Source of the DNA: Neoceratodus forsteri
Lineage: Eukaryota; Chordata; Ceratodontiformes; Ceratodontidae
Length of the DNA stretch: 64,000 bases
Direction: 5' to 3'
NCBI GenBank assembly: GCA_016271365.2
Contig: CM057451.1
Location: 370,595,501 to 370,659,500 of the forward strand
Below, piece after piece: positions 10,548-21,885 of the stretch. The first letter of the stretch is position 1. Every line of letters starts with the position of its first letter. The position numbers and the translations under genes were made by a program. Below the pieces are notes generated by a model that was not told the DNA's origin, made no database searches, and saw only the letters and a program-made list of their open reading frames with translations.

Positions 10548-11648
10548 TTGATCAATAGGTCCTTACTTGAAGGATCTGTCCCGGAGTTGTGGAAGCAGGC
10601 GCATGTGTTCCCAATTCATAAGGGTGGGCCTGTAGAACCCATTGAGAACTACAGGCCTATCTCCCTGCTGTGTGCCCTGGCAAAAATTCAGGAGAAACTC
10701 GTCTATGCCCAACTTAAGGAATACCTGGAGGCACAATTGCCGTTGTCCCCATCCCAACATGGCTTTAGAGCCAAACACGGAACAGACACTGCCCTAACCA
10801 AATTCCCTACTGATGTACTCAGAAACCTAGACTCGGAATCCTATACAGGGGCAGTTTTTATAGACCTCTCTAAGGCCTTTGACTGGGTGGATCACGGATT
10901 ACTACTCCAAAAACTCCGCGACATAGGCCTCGATGCCCACGCCCTCAAATGGGTGGAAAGCTACCTCTCTGGTCGCTCACAGAGGGTCAGGTGGCAGGAG
11001 AAACTCTCCAAACCACAATCCCTAAAGGATGGTGTACCCCAAGGGTCTATACTTGGGTCACTAATGTTCTAGCTGTTCGTAAATGAACTGTGCAAACACT
11101 GCGGAAGTAGCAATGCTATCCAATATGCTGATGATGCTGTCATCTACAAAACCTCGGTCAACCTGGATGACCTTAGCACCTCTCTCCAAAAGGATATTCA
11201 CATCATGGAGAAGTGGCTTATCAAGAATAAAATGGTCCTTAACACCAGCAAAACCAAAGCCATGCTGTTCGGATCAAAAGCCCTTGGACTAGATAGATCA
11301 CATCTACTCCAACTCTCGTCCCTGGAGGGCAACAAGCTAAAAGTGGTCTCTTCAACTAAGTACCTTGGCCTTACCATTGACCAAGGTCTCACGTGCAAAC
11401 AACATGTGGACCAAGTCACGAGAGTAATCCATACTAAACTCGGATTACTGTATCGGCTCAAGGAACTGCTGACCCCAGAAGCTAGGACTGCTATTGCAAC
11501 TAGTGTCCTACTTCCAACTCTAACATATGCTGCCCCGGTCATTCAGGGTATCGAAAAGCTAGAGTTCGGTAAACTACAGACCCTATACAACAAGGTGGCC
11601 CGCTTTGCCACCTTATCCCACTCGAGAGCCACCATTGCGGCGTTGTAG
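10548..11648 (+). pseudogene. Reverse transcriptase of L2-1
   Basis: RT blocks appear in order: ENYRPISLLCALAKI, SQHGFRAKHGTDTAL, VFIDLSKAFDWVDH, DGVPQGSILGSLMF, then a TAG at 11070-11072. After a frameshift the palm motif YADD follows at 11124-11135, then NTSKTKAM and KYLGLTID. The catalytic aspartates of blocks A and C are kept. Beyond 11648 the C-terminal tail continues in broken frames to about 11960. Confidence 0.85.
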
Positions 11649-12352
11649 AAAGCAACTGGCCATCTTGAATCTCGCCTCAGTTACCCTGTACTCTGCTTGG
11701 CGAAAGGATATTGGCCTTCACCTCCCGCAGTCTTGGGGACTCCTCACAGCAAAATAAACCAGCGCAGCCTTAGATCCTCGGCCACACGCTACTAGATGTC
11801 CCAAGGTCAGGACTAAGGCAGGCCAAAAATCTTTCTCTCATGCTGCCCCTTTCTTGTGGAATAACCTCCCTTTGGAGATACGAGAAACCTCATCATTGCC
11901 GTGCTTCCGCACAAGACTCAAGACCCATCTTCTATCAACAAGCGTATGCCAATGCCTCCGCCCTTGACACTACAGCAGCGACCTCAATAGCCTGCTCAGC
12001 TAACTACAATCTTTAGCCCCTAACAATGTTGCACTAACTCTTTCCTCCCCCTATCTGAACCTACTAATGCTCTTGAACTATGTCACCTAATGAATCTACA
12101 GTACTGCCTCTCTAATGTCTCTGTCAATGGATGATGTAATGAACAACTGACCAATTCAGATATATCAAACCTATATAACAACTGCTATGTGTAAACAGCC
12201 GAATACTGTATACCCATGATAACCTGTACTTCTATACGTTTTCAACTGTCTATAATTTTTTGTACTGTTATTCCCGGGTCGCCCCTGAAAAAGGGACCTT
12301 CGGGGCCCAGTGGGCCTACCTGGTCATCAAAATTCAATAAATAAATAAATAA

Positions 12353-13880
12353 GTTGGTACTGAGGAAGTGGCGATAGAAAAATTGAATGTGTGGAGTAAG
12401 GGAGCTATAAGGTAATAATAAACTAATTTGATGAAGAATGGTTCCAATCCATCCGCACCACCACCCCTTCTGGTGCCTAGTTTTTTAAGTTGGTCTTCCA
12501 CGTCCTTGAAGAAAACAGGACAGAGTTGGAAGGGATGTGGTAGAGGCAGAGCAGGTGAAGATTAATTGACAGAGGAGGGGGCTGAGTAGCTCGGCATTGG
12601 GAGAGGATCAAATGCCAACCCGGCGGTGGCGAAATGTGAATTGAGTTCCTTGAGGATCCAGCCTCATTCTTCGATTACCACTCCGTTGGCATGGATCTTG
12701 GTGGGAATGGAGGGAGCAGCTTTACATCCTTCAACAGACTTAATGGTCTGCCAGATCTTTGCCGAGTTCTCTTTGGCTTGTTCAAGTGAAGCGATGCAAA
12801 AGTTAGACTTGGCAGTGCATGAGAGTTTGACGCATGCATTCCTGGCAGCTCTAAATGCCTGCCAGTCAGATGGACACTCAGTGTCCCTTGCACGGGCCCA
12901 GAGTTTATCGCAGTTGGACAGCACGGCTTTAAGGTTGGGTGCAAATCACGGGTGGGAAAGTTTACGAACTCTAATCTTGATAAAAGGGGCGTGCTTATTT
13001 GCCAGCAGGGTTAAATTATCATTAAGGATGTCTACGGCCTCGTCCACTGCTTTGGCTAGGTAGCTGTCTGGGTTGAATTTGCAGATGGACCATTTTGTGA
13101 TGAATCTGGACGAGAATGGTCTCTTTGGGTTGGTTCTGGTACAGACCACAATCCGTGATCACTTAGGTCATTATGAAAATGGCGGAATGTAGGATTTTAT
13201 GAGGGTGGTTTGATAAAATGACGTCTAGAATAGAGCTGTGTGCATTGTTTTTGGTGTCTGTCCTAGTAGGCTCTGTGATGAGTTGGGCGAAGCCAAGTTC
13301 ATCGCAAAGGCCTTTGGGGCCATTAGATTTGGGGAAAAGTCAATCCATGTTTAGGTCCCCTAGAATGATGGTCTTGTTGTAGGTGACTAGGGATTTCAGG
13401 GTTGGAATACTGTCATGGCCCCCAGTGGGGGGTCTGTAGCAACCTATGATGTTAAGGTTTTCCGACAAGGGCAGGTGGATTTTTAGGGACACAAGTTCAA
13501 ATTCTTTTGGCTTTGTCATGATAAGTATGTCAGAGATATTGAACTTGTCTTTGGAGTATTTGACCACTCCAACTCCCCTGGTTGCTCTATCTGCTCTAAA
13601 ATGTTTATAGCCAGGGAGGGCAACCTGCTGGTCAAGTATGGTACTTGTAAGTCATGATTGAATCATGATGATAATGATGTCTGGATTGGCACGGGTAGCC
13701 CAAGCTTGGAGCTGATCAAATTTATTTACCAGACTTCACATGTTAACACCAGGTTTAAACCTCGTGCAGTTGTGAATTCTGAGGGAGAGGCAAGAAAAGT
13801 AGGAGGACCGGGGTTGGACTTGACATTTCCCGAGCACAAAAGGAGTAGCAGGATGAGCTGTTTTATGTAACACCTTACTG
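12353..13880 (-). pseudogene. Endonuclease and RT N-terminus of LINE L2-2
   Basis: Read downward from 13880: a leucine-rich N-terminus with a 2A-like motif, then endonuclease blocks (IIGCYRPPTGG; IILGDLNMDW near 13350), a linker with LWARARDTECPSDWQAFRAARNAC near 12880, and the start of RT up to SIATSSVPT at 12353. There the frame jumps to TWKSAHILPLFKSG at 9239. Stops near 12660, 12946 and 13148 and frameshifts mark it as old. Confidence 0.8.
13804..13833 (-). other. 2A-like motif at the N-terminus of L2-2
   Basis: The minus strand encodes a run of leucines followed by CSGNVKSNPGPP, with NPGP at 13804-13815. 2A-like oligopeptides cause ribosome skipping between the final glycine and proline and are known in several APE-type non-LTR retrotransposons. 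Two positions usually D and E read N and K here, so activity of this copy is doubtful. Confidence 0.65.
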
Positions 13881-15518
13881 AGGCAAGCGTTTTCTTCCTC
13901 TCGCAACGAGTAAAGTGTGGGTATGGAAACAGAGGTTTAGAGGGCGGGGGGGGAGAGACAAACGTGACAATTAATTGAGAGTACAGAGCGCTTTAATGGT
14001 CATGGGGTAGGTGTGGTGCCGTGAAGCACTGGGAGAGTGAAGAAGTTGAAGAGGTAAAAAACTTTGTGGAATTTAGGAAATAGGGGGTGGGGGGCAAAGG
14101 ATGGGGGTGCCATGCGGGTACGGCAGTAGAGATATCCCTAGTAAGGCATGACGCAAATGCTAAGAGGATTAGCAGATGGAGCAGCATGATAAGGTGAAAG
14201 TAAGAGACGCGGATGAAAGGAACTGAGGATATCCTCAAATACAAGATGTTGTTGCAGGGGAGGTAAAATAGGAGAGCATGTGAGCTTAGGGGAGGTGTGC
14301 TGGCCTGTGAGGCCAAAGGTATGGTGTTCGAGCCCTAGTTCTCAAGGAAGATGAGACCAGCACTGAAGAAAGAGAGGGGATAAGTCAATAATGTTTGTAA
14401 GTGAAAGAGGCTAGAAAAGAGAGGTATATTAGGCAATAGGAATGTGGCAGGGGGAGGGAGTTGGGCTTACTAATAGAACAAAAAAAGGAGAGTGCCCGGC
14501 CTTTTAAGAGGGCTGGCTGCCCTCTGTTCCTCCTTATAGACGAATGTCACAGAGAGGTGGGGCTTCTTGAGTACTTAAAGAGTGCCGGGGGGTTGGGGTT
14601 TGGGCCAAAAAGCCTGATTCAAAGCTTCCAAGCTGAAAAGCCTGAGTAAGTGTACCAAAATGAATTCAAAGCTTGTAAGCTGTAAAGAAATTAATTCAAA
14701 GCTGAAAAGCCAGATTTTAAGTTTCCAGCTGAGATGCCTTAGTTAAATAACAACTGCAGCTGCTGAAGGCTCTGGTGAAAAGTGAATAATGAAGTAAGTA
14801 CTCTGGGAGCAGCAGGTTGTTGGGTTTTTAGGTCCATGTGTTCTGCTTGCAATTTAAACAATTTCAGCTTGTAGAGGACTGTAGGCAGCAAGCTCTGTGT
14901 GCAGGTTCATTAAAACAGAGATTCAGAGTTAACAGGTAGCACTGCCAACAAACGGCAGGAGCTGTGGGGCTAAGGAAGTGAAAAGGCGCCAAGTTTAAAA
15001 TGAACAATAGAGGCAGTGGCGTGGCCTCCGTGGGTGTCCTGAGATCTGTACCTTTCAGGTCCCAACGAGCGGGTGGGGGAGCAGCTCCATGGGCGGGATG
15101 CCCTGTTCTGGCCTGGGGGCTAAGGCGAGAGAAAAGGATGGGCAGACTGATTATATGGGGTAGGGAGAGGTAGATAACACAGTTCGAATTTCAACAGGAG
15201 GAAACAAAAAATGAGTAGAAAGGGCGTGGCTGGAAGGAAAGAGAAAGCAGAAAGACTGAGCAGAAATTATAGTAGCAAAATCACTGTAACATTCACTGTA
15301 TAGCTGATTATACAAGCACAAAGAATTCTAGCTGTAAACTCTTAAAAAAAAAAATACATTAATTCCTCTAAACATGCAGGAAACAGTAACGGGTGAAGCC
15401 ATGCCATCTGCTTGATGCAGACTGCAGTTCCTGCAAACCTGGAGACGGCTGCCCCAACTGAACCACAGCCTTGACGTGACAACAGGAGGACTGCAGAAAG
15501 AAAGCTGGGCTACGTGGA
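13881..15518 (-). other. Possible 5' leader of L2-2 and adjacent unassigned sequence
   Basis: No protein family is recognisable. The motif AAAAGGCGCCAAGTTTAAA at 14981-14999 recurs at 57549-57567 upstream of L2-3, which suggests that part of this stretch is the untranslated leader of L2-2. I cannot fix its limits. Confidence 0.35.
14619..14705. repeat. Short imperfect tandem repeat
   Basis: Three degenerate copies share ATTCAAAGCTT and AAGCTGAAAAGCC. The unit length is irregular, about 35-45 bp. No function is apparent. Confidence 0.45.
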
Positions 15519-15697
15519 ACCAAAAAAATACCCAAAGCTTTGGCAAGGTTAAAAAGCAATTTTATTTAATTATAAAACCTGTTAAAACTCACTGCAGTGG
15601 GTGAGTGCTGCTGCAATGAGTTTTACCAGTTTTATTAGTTAAGCAGTTACACAGAACTGCTTTTCAACCTAGTGAAAGCTTTTGGTATTTTTTCAGC
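15519..15697. repeat. MITE-like hairpin of about 180 bp
   Basis: The left arm (AAATACCCAAAGCTTT and GTTAAAACTCACTGCAG) returns inverted at the right (GCAATGAGTTTTAC and GAAAGCTTTTGGTATTTT). The arms are about 77-88 bp with several mismatches and indels around a short loop near 15600. It has no ORF. The form fits a small non-autonomous DNA transposon, with family unknown. Confidence 0.5.
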
Positions 15698-15745
15698 TCC
15701 GTGTAGCTCAACTCTTCCTCTGCAAGTAACCTGGAGGCCATTTCA

Positions 15746-16220
15746 TTGGTATTTTACAATGCCCTCGACTGGTGCAGAGCTACCTCCATGCCCCAAGCAG
15801 AAAGGTTCGCCTACAGACCATGTGGGTGCCTGATACCCATGAGGAGGTCCACGAGGATGGCTGGACAGGAGAAAGGACACATCTGCACTGCCCTGGATGC
15901 CTCCTCAAAGGTTCTAGGCCATAAAGTAATGACAGCGGAGTCAACACTGGGAACTTCAAGCAGTCCCAATGGCAGGGTGCCGGATCACAACTTGTGAATG
16001 CATTCAGGTCGAGTGCCTCGAGCATCTCCATCAAGAATCTCTGGTACAGAGTGTACTCAGCAGCCGAAGGCAGGTGGATTGATAGTTCATTGTCCTCTGA
16101 GGGAGACATTGATGGAGATGAGGCACTGGCCTCAGGGACTTCTACTGCTGGACAGAAGGGCCTGAACTGGCCCCTATCGACAAATGTTGAAGGCAACAAC
16201 AAATTTCCTGTGTTGGTTCC
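15746..16220 (-). pseudogene. Possible DIRS gag-like fragment
   Basis: A 140-residue minus-strand frame contains an acidic, Ser/Pro-rich stretch followed by YQRFLMEMLEALDL, which resembles the hydrophobic helix that follows the acidic stretch in DIRS gag proteins. The rest does not align clearly, perhaps because of frameshift. It lies immediately beyond the 3' side of DIRS-B in the same orientation, where the 5' part of another head-to-tail copy would be expected. Confidence 0.35.
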
Positions 16221-16352
16221 ACATTAGCAGCCCCTCAGGACCTATGAACATGAGTAATCTCTCCAGGAAGTGGCGAGGCCTTGCTAGAGAGGGCGAGGTT
16301 CCTGGTCTCGAGGGCCTCTGCTTAGGCTATGGAACTACGTAGGGGGTCTTGC

Positions 16353-16425
16353 CAAGAAGATCAAGAACTACCTTAGGTATGTAATTTCCATATCTTCCTG
16401 GACATAAAGTCTCCACCACTCATTC
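16353..16425. repeat. Partial ICR of DIRS-B
   Basis: GAAGATCAAGAACTACC...GGTATGTAATTT is followed by the inverse of the element's own right end (CTTCCTGGACATAAAGTCTCCACCACTCATTC). It matches the ICR of copy C at 21786-21885 but lacks its first 25 or so bases, so the break lies here. Confidence 0.7.
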
Positions 16426-16489
16426 ATACTAATGAGAGAGTACTGAGCTAAAATAAACCCGAGATAGGCAACAGGAGAGAGGAGCTCAC

Positions 16490-17798
16490 TTAGGACAGAA
16501 GTCCATTAAGGATTGTCCTGTCCTGATGCTGCCTGGCATGGACGTTCAAAGCGTACTGCTTCACCAAAGTGTGCACAGAGCTCAAAGTGGCTGCACTGCA
16601 GATGTCCGCTATGGGCACGTTCTGGATTTCTGCCAGAGATGACGCAACTGCTCGGGTAAAATGCGCATACACTCTGCCTTCCAGCTTTAACTTGTGCCAT
16701 GGAGTAGCACTGGTGAAGGCATGCCACTAGCCATGCTGAAATGCATCTGATAGTAACAGGCTGACCCAGCCGGGCCATGCTGATGGAGATAAATAATCGT
16801 TTTGACATGCGGATTTCTTTAGTTCTGTCTAAATAGAACAACAAACCTCTCTTCACATCCACAGAATGTAGGGTACGCTCCCCCTCATTCTGAAAGTTCA
16901 CGAAGTAGGCTGGAGGGACCAAGGGCTGATTCAGATGAAATTATGAGACAACCTTGGGGAGAAACGTAGGGTGGGTCCTAAGAACCACCTTGTCTTTGTG
17001 AAATACAGTGTACGGAGGGTCTGTGACCAAAGTATGTATTTCAGACACTCTGCAAGCGGAGGTAATGGCTACAAGGAAGGCGGTCTTCCAAGTCAGAAAC
17101 TTCAGCTCACAAGTAGCTAGGGGCTTGAAAGACTTATGGGTGAGCATGTCTAGCACAAGACTAATGTCCCAAATGGCTACCAGTCATCTGACCGGTGGCC
17201 TAGTATGCAGTATGCCCTTAAGAAGCCTCTTGACCACAGGTAGCTGAGCCAGAGACACGGAGTGTACGGGCTCATGGTACGCTGAAATAGCGCAAAGGTG
17301 AACCTTCACGGTTGAGTATTGCAGTCCTGTGTTTGGGAGATCTAGAAGATACTCTAGGAGTTTGTTTGGTGGGCAACAGAAAGGATTCCAGGAGGAGTTT
17401 GTGCACCAGATGGAGAACCGCTTCCACGTAGCCGTGTACGTTTTTCAAGTAGCTGGCTTGCATGCAGCTAAAAGAATATCTGAGACCCTATGTGAAACGT
17501 TAACCCTGTTCAACTACATCTCTTCAGGAACCAGGCATCTTGGTGAAGGGACTTTAGGTTGCGGTGGACCACAGGGCTCTGGGTTAGCAGGTTCATATGA
17601 AGTGGAAGCTGTCTCGCAGAGGTTTCCGACAATCTGTTGATTAATGGAAAACAGATCTGATGAGGCTAGAATGGGGAAATGAGGATCATTATACCCCCCT
17701 GAGCCTCCAGTTTGAGCAGCACCCTCTGAACTAGGGGAAGAGGAGGAAATGCGTATAGAAAGCGTCTTTTCCACTGCAGTCTGAATGCATTCTGACAA
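16490..17798 (-). pseudogene. Tyrosine recombinase of DIRS-B
   Basis: The N-terminal part overlaps the methyltransferase frame. The core-binding signature WKRFSIWC lies near 17430. The catalytic domain has CRVSEI near 17050 (arginine I kept), HFTR near 16655 (the HxxR box kept) and KQYALN near 16550 (tyrosine kept). The visible active-site residues therefore survive, although stops at about 16940 and 17520 and a frameshift near 16770 break the chain. Confidence 0.8.
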
Positions 17799-19553
17799 AA
17801 AACGTCAGGTTCTGGATTTCTGGAGCAGTAGAGAGGCAGTTTTGCGTTGAGTGGGGATGCAAAAAGGTCCAGGTCTGGAGTTCCCCACTCTTCGAAGAAT
17901 GAATGCACGACGTGTGTGTTGAGAGACCACTCATGAGGGTCCGTCTCCGTTCTGCACTCCTGGCAGGTAGACAACCTGCATTAGTGCTTTGTGCTCCAGG
18001 CACCACTCCCACAATCTTATCACTTCCCTGCATAAGGGGTAAGAGTGTGCTCCGCCCTGCTCATTGATGTAGTACATCACAGCTTTGTTGTCCATTTGAA
18101 GGAGAATGATCTTGTGACAGAGTATGTCCTTCAAGGCTTGGACTGCACACAGGACGGCTCTCATTTCTAGAACATTTATGTGAAGCTGAGAATCATCTTG
18201 ACTCCATCGACCCTGGGTGTGGAGATCCTGGAAGTGAACTCTCCATCCCAGACGGGACACATCCGTGGTAATGGAGATCTGGGATTCTAGAGGGGTGAAT
18301 GGATAACCTTCCAGAAGGTTGTCTTCTTGAGTTCACCAGGTAAGTGACCATTTCAGAGGTTCCGTCACCTTGATGTGAAAGGACTGTCGGTGCGTGGTCG
18401 GTGACCAGAGAGTGTTGAGCATCCACTGAGTAGTCCTCATCTGAAGACGTGCCAGGGGCACAGTAAACACTGAGTATGCCATGAGACCCAGCATCCACTG
18501 CATCAAGAAATCTTGAACCGAATCGTTCTCTCTGATGAAGTGGGCCATCTGAAGGATGTCGTCCCTTCTGTCCTCCGGAAGAAAGGCTTTTGCACTGAAG
18601 GTATCCAGAAGGGCTCCTGTGAAGAGGAGCCATTGGGAGGGCTGTAGCTCTGACTTCCCCAAATTTAGCAGGACTCCCATTGATGTGAGGAATTTTGAGG
18701 CCATAGTCATGGCTTCCGGAGTCTCATGTCTGGAGGGACTTGATAGAAGCCAATCGTCCAGATACAGGAACACTGGAATTCTGAGCTTCCTGAGATATGC
18801 TACAAGAACTGCAAAGCACTTTGTAAAGACTCGAGGTACTGAGGATAGCCCAAAGTGCAGGACTCTGAACTGGTAGTATTGACCCAATGCCACAAATCTC
18901 AGGTATTTGTGGTGGTTTGGGTGTATGAGAACATGCTGATAGGCGTCCTACATATCCAGGGAGGCCAGCCAATTGTTTTGATGAATCAGAGGTAAAAGTG
19001 TCCCGGGTGATATCATCTTGCACTTTTCCTTGTAAAGGAATTTGTTTAACATCCTGAGATCGAGAATTGGGCGCATGCTGCCTGTCTTCTTTGGAACTAG
19101 GAAGTAATGGGAGTAGAAACCTGTGTTCTGCTGATCCAATGGGACTACTTCTACTGCCCTGTTGTTTAGAAGACCTTGAATCTCAGAAGCAAGAAAGTCA
19201 GACTGAGAGACAGACAGCTTGGGCTGTCATTTGGGTGGGTGATCCAGAGGGGTTTCTGAAAGATTTAGAGAGTACCCCTCACAGATTATCTTGAGTACCC
19301 ACTTGTCTGATGTGATTGACTTCCACTGGCTGTAAAACTGAGTCAGACACCCTCCTACTGCCGAGGAAGACTCCCCCTTGGACAGCTGTGGTGGCACTTG
19401 TGCCAGAATCTCAGAGAGTGGCACTAGGCGCTTTGGAACCCTGTGCCTTCTGCTGCATTTTCTTTTGCAGCTGAGGGGTTTGGTTTCTGCTGAAACCCCC
19501 TCTGCCTTTACCATGAAAGGACTGATGGTTATGAAACTGACGCCGGTTCCCAC
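17560..19553 (-). pseudogene. RT-RNase H-methyltransferase of DIRS-B
   Basis: RT contains YFLVPKKTGSMRPILDLR near 19100, SLDM near 18950 and YLDDWLL with the catalytic aspartates at 18753-18764. RNase H contains EMRAVLCAVQALK, QMDNKAVMYYINEQGG near 18080 and PGVQN. The methyltransferase segment reads DLDLFASPLNAKLPLY and LYAFPPLPLVQRVLLKL (17974-17666). Stops lie at about 18947, 19140 and 19226, and frameshifts fall at 18330 and 17930. Confidence 0.85.
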
Positions 19554-21354
19554 CCCACTGAGGTGCTACGGATGGCAGTCTGGCCTTTTTTATAGCCGTT
19601 CTAGTCTTCTGTGTGGCCTCTAGAGCCTGCTCGACCTGAGGACCAAACAGGTACATACCATCAAAAGGCAAAGCCATAACTCTCTGCTGGGCATCATTTG
19701 TGAATCCCGATGTGCGCAACCAAGAGTGGCGCTGGGTGCATATACCAGCAGCTGCTGCTCTGGAGGCAGTGTCAAAGGCATCCATGGTAGCTTTAAGCTG
19801 CTGGTTATTGGATTCAATGCCTCTAGTAATGGTGTGAAGAAGCTCTGTGTTAACATTCGAATGTAGGAGAGCTTCTACCATGGCTTTGAGCGAATGCCAG
19901 AGTGCATACTCAAACTCAGAGAAACAACCCTGGTAGCTAACAATGCACATGCCCAGGGTGGAAGCAGCAAAGACTCGCTTTCCCAAAGTGTCGGTTTTGT
20001 AAGATTTCTTATTTATCAGACGTGCCATAAGATTCTTGTGGAAGAATGGCCTTGTCATTTCTCTGCCAGGACAACTATGGAATCAGCAAAGGCTTGCGAG
20101 GCCAGAATGGGCCGATCCTTGGGAGGGGCACATTTCCCATCTATGGACTTAGCCACAGAGGGAATAAGCGCTGGATTATCCCACATAATTTGTGAGAGAG
20201 TCTCAAAAGAGGCTTGTACGAGGGAGTCGATTCTGCAGGAATGTCCAGAATGTGCAGGTACTGCAGACACAGCAATTTCCCAGGATCGATTTCCCAAGTC
20301 TAGAGAGAGAGAGAGAGAGAGTGGTATTCACGTTTCTAAGCAGAGACTTAAAGGAAAGGTCCTCGACCAGAAGCTCTGCTGTAAGAGAAGGCTTATTCAC
20401 CACCCCAGGGAGGAATCGTCGTCAAAGTCATCTTCCAACTGAAGATCAGGATCAGACTCAATATCATCTCTGACTGGTCCCGAGTGGACTGTATAGACAG
20501 GAAAGGGTGGAAAAAGAGGAGGAGGAACAGCACCGCGAATCGGAGTCAAAAACCCCGGTGTAGCATGCGGCACTGTGGGCGATCCCGGCGCCGGAACAGA
20601 AGGCAGTGCCAAGAACACAGGCGGCACCAGTACAGGACGCAGCGCTGGCGGTGCCAAACCCAAGGTCCCCAACCCCCAACTTGCTGAGGAAAGTCTGAGA
20701 AATTCAGCAGGAGATAAAGGCACTGGTGTAAACCCCTGTGCCACAGCCCTGTGAGGGGGGGGAAACACCAGAGTGCAGCCCCAACAGCGCTGCCCGCAGA
20801 TCCGAAACCGAAAGGCCTGAAGGCCTCAGCGACTCACTCACTGGCTCAGGCAGATGGGACAACCATTGAACCCACTGCTCCACAAGAGCGGCCCAATGGT
20901 GAAACTGCTCACCAGAGGACCCCCCAGGGGGTTGGGAGGGACTCCGGAGTCGAGGATGCCGGTCACCAGAAACAGAAGCCGGAGGAGATACCAGAGGAGA
21001 CTGAGTCAGGCCCCTGCCGCCGATAACTGATGATCGACACGCAGACGTACCAGAAGGCAACCTCAAGTGGTACAGTTTCTTTTTTAGCTGGGAGGCCGAA
21101 GAACTTGAAGCCGAGCGGTGCCGAGTCCTTGATGAGGATGGAGAATGGGACCACTTCTTTTTGTGCTTTTGGGAAGACTGCCCATCCCCTCCGAGCACTG
21201 GGCTCCCTGTAGTCAGACCCCCCCCCCTCCACAGAGGGTGGCAGACCAGACTCAGCCCTGCTGACAACACAGCTTTCATGCGAAGTCTCCCTACCGTCAC
21301 CTGCCCCGCCCATGGTTGAATCAGTCGAAGGAGGGCTGAAGACTTCTCTGTCAA
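19411..21354 (-). pseudogene. gag-like protein of DIRS-B
   Basis: The N-terminal 216 residues (21354-20704) are Ser-rich and contain SSSRTRHRSASSSSASQLKKK. A Pro-rich middle (20768-20397) includes FPPFPVYTVHSGPV and an acidic patch. The C-terminal 215 residues (20058-19411) have a helical block with FEYALWHSLKAMVEALL, then RHSWLRTSGF and a Gln/Arg-rich tail. An AG microsatellite at 20302-20321 and frameshifts lie between the blocks. No catalytic function is expected; it should package element RNA. Confidence 0.75.
20302..20321. repeat. (AG)n microsatellite in DIRS-B gag
   Basis: About ten AG units. The related copy C has a shorter run at 25746-25756, so the repeat has expanded in B and may cause the local frameshift. 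Confidence 0.8.
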
Positions 21355-21785
21355 AAAATTTACTTATTAAACTTATTACTTATTTTTCTTTAAACTGATA
21401 AAAATAATAAAACTAATTAATACTGAAACTCTATAGCTGCTGTCGTATAGACGTGAAGTTTTGACTCCTCGCGCGTGAGCGACATCGTCACTGAAGCGCA
21501 CTCAATGGCGGGGAAAAAAGAACTGAGGCAGTTGGAGGGTCAACACCGAGGTAGTCTATACAGCGTGAGCCGAGCTCGCGGTGTCACTTCCTTGAGGCCC
21601 TACCCAGGCGCTGGCCCTCCAGAAGATTTTTGGCCCCCGCTGGGTCCTAGCCCTCCGGCGTAGTCCCATTAGTGTGAATGAGTGGTGGAGACTTTATGTC
21701 CAGGAAGATCAGAGTCTTCACAGCCCAGCCATCGAGGGAGTGAAGACCAAAAACAGATAAGTGAGCTCAGGGGATGGAGGGTGGG

Positions 21786-21885
21786 CGTGTGAATGAGTGG
21801 TGGAGACTTCATCCAGGAAGATCAAGAATTACGATAGGTACGTAATTTTCATATCTGCCTGGACACAAAATCTCCACCGCTCTAA
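21786..21885. repeat. ICR of DIRS-C
   Basis: GAATGAGTGGTGGAGACTTC at the left is mirrored by GGACACAAAATCTCCACCGCTC at the right around a centre near 21842. The right half is the reverse complement of the right outer end at 27076-27114. The left half therefore predicts the missing left outer end of the family. Confidence 0.75.

Larger units (their letters stand above)
9240..12352 (+). mobile_element. LINE L2-1, 5'-truncated, inserted in L2-2
   Basis: This is a non-LTR retrotransposon of the L2/CR1 group. It starts inside the endonuclease domain and runs through RT and a C-terminal tail (FSHAAPFLWNNLP near 11840) to a 3' end of (AATAA)n-type repeats at about 12332-12352. The left and right flanks join to restore an uninterrupted L2-2 reading frame with no duplicated bases that I can see. 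It is thus clearly younger than L2-2. Three in-frame stops and one frameshift show it is inactive. Confidence 0.85.
16353..21709 (-). mobile_element. DIRS-B retrotransposon, lacking the outer 3' repeat
   Basis: Layout on the minus strand: right end near 21709 (GAATGAGTGGTGGAGACTTT...), gag, RT-RH-MT, YR, then a partial ICR at 16353-16425. Unlike F, D and E, no outer terminal repeat is found to the left of the ICR, so the copy stops inside or just past it. The same family is repeated as DIRS-C only 76 bp to the right, in the same orientation. Confidence 0.85.

Noticed and set aside
14268..14341. tRNA-like stretch with GTTCGAGCC and a possible anticodon arm
   Set aside because: The T-stem does not pair, the acceptor pairs over only four bases, and the A-box has an extra base. 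Not a tRNA; a SINE head is possible but unsupported.
20751..21026. Plus-strand 91-codon ORF
   Set aside because: It is the antisense shadow of the DIRS-B gag, whose minus-strand frames have recognisable blocks.
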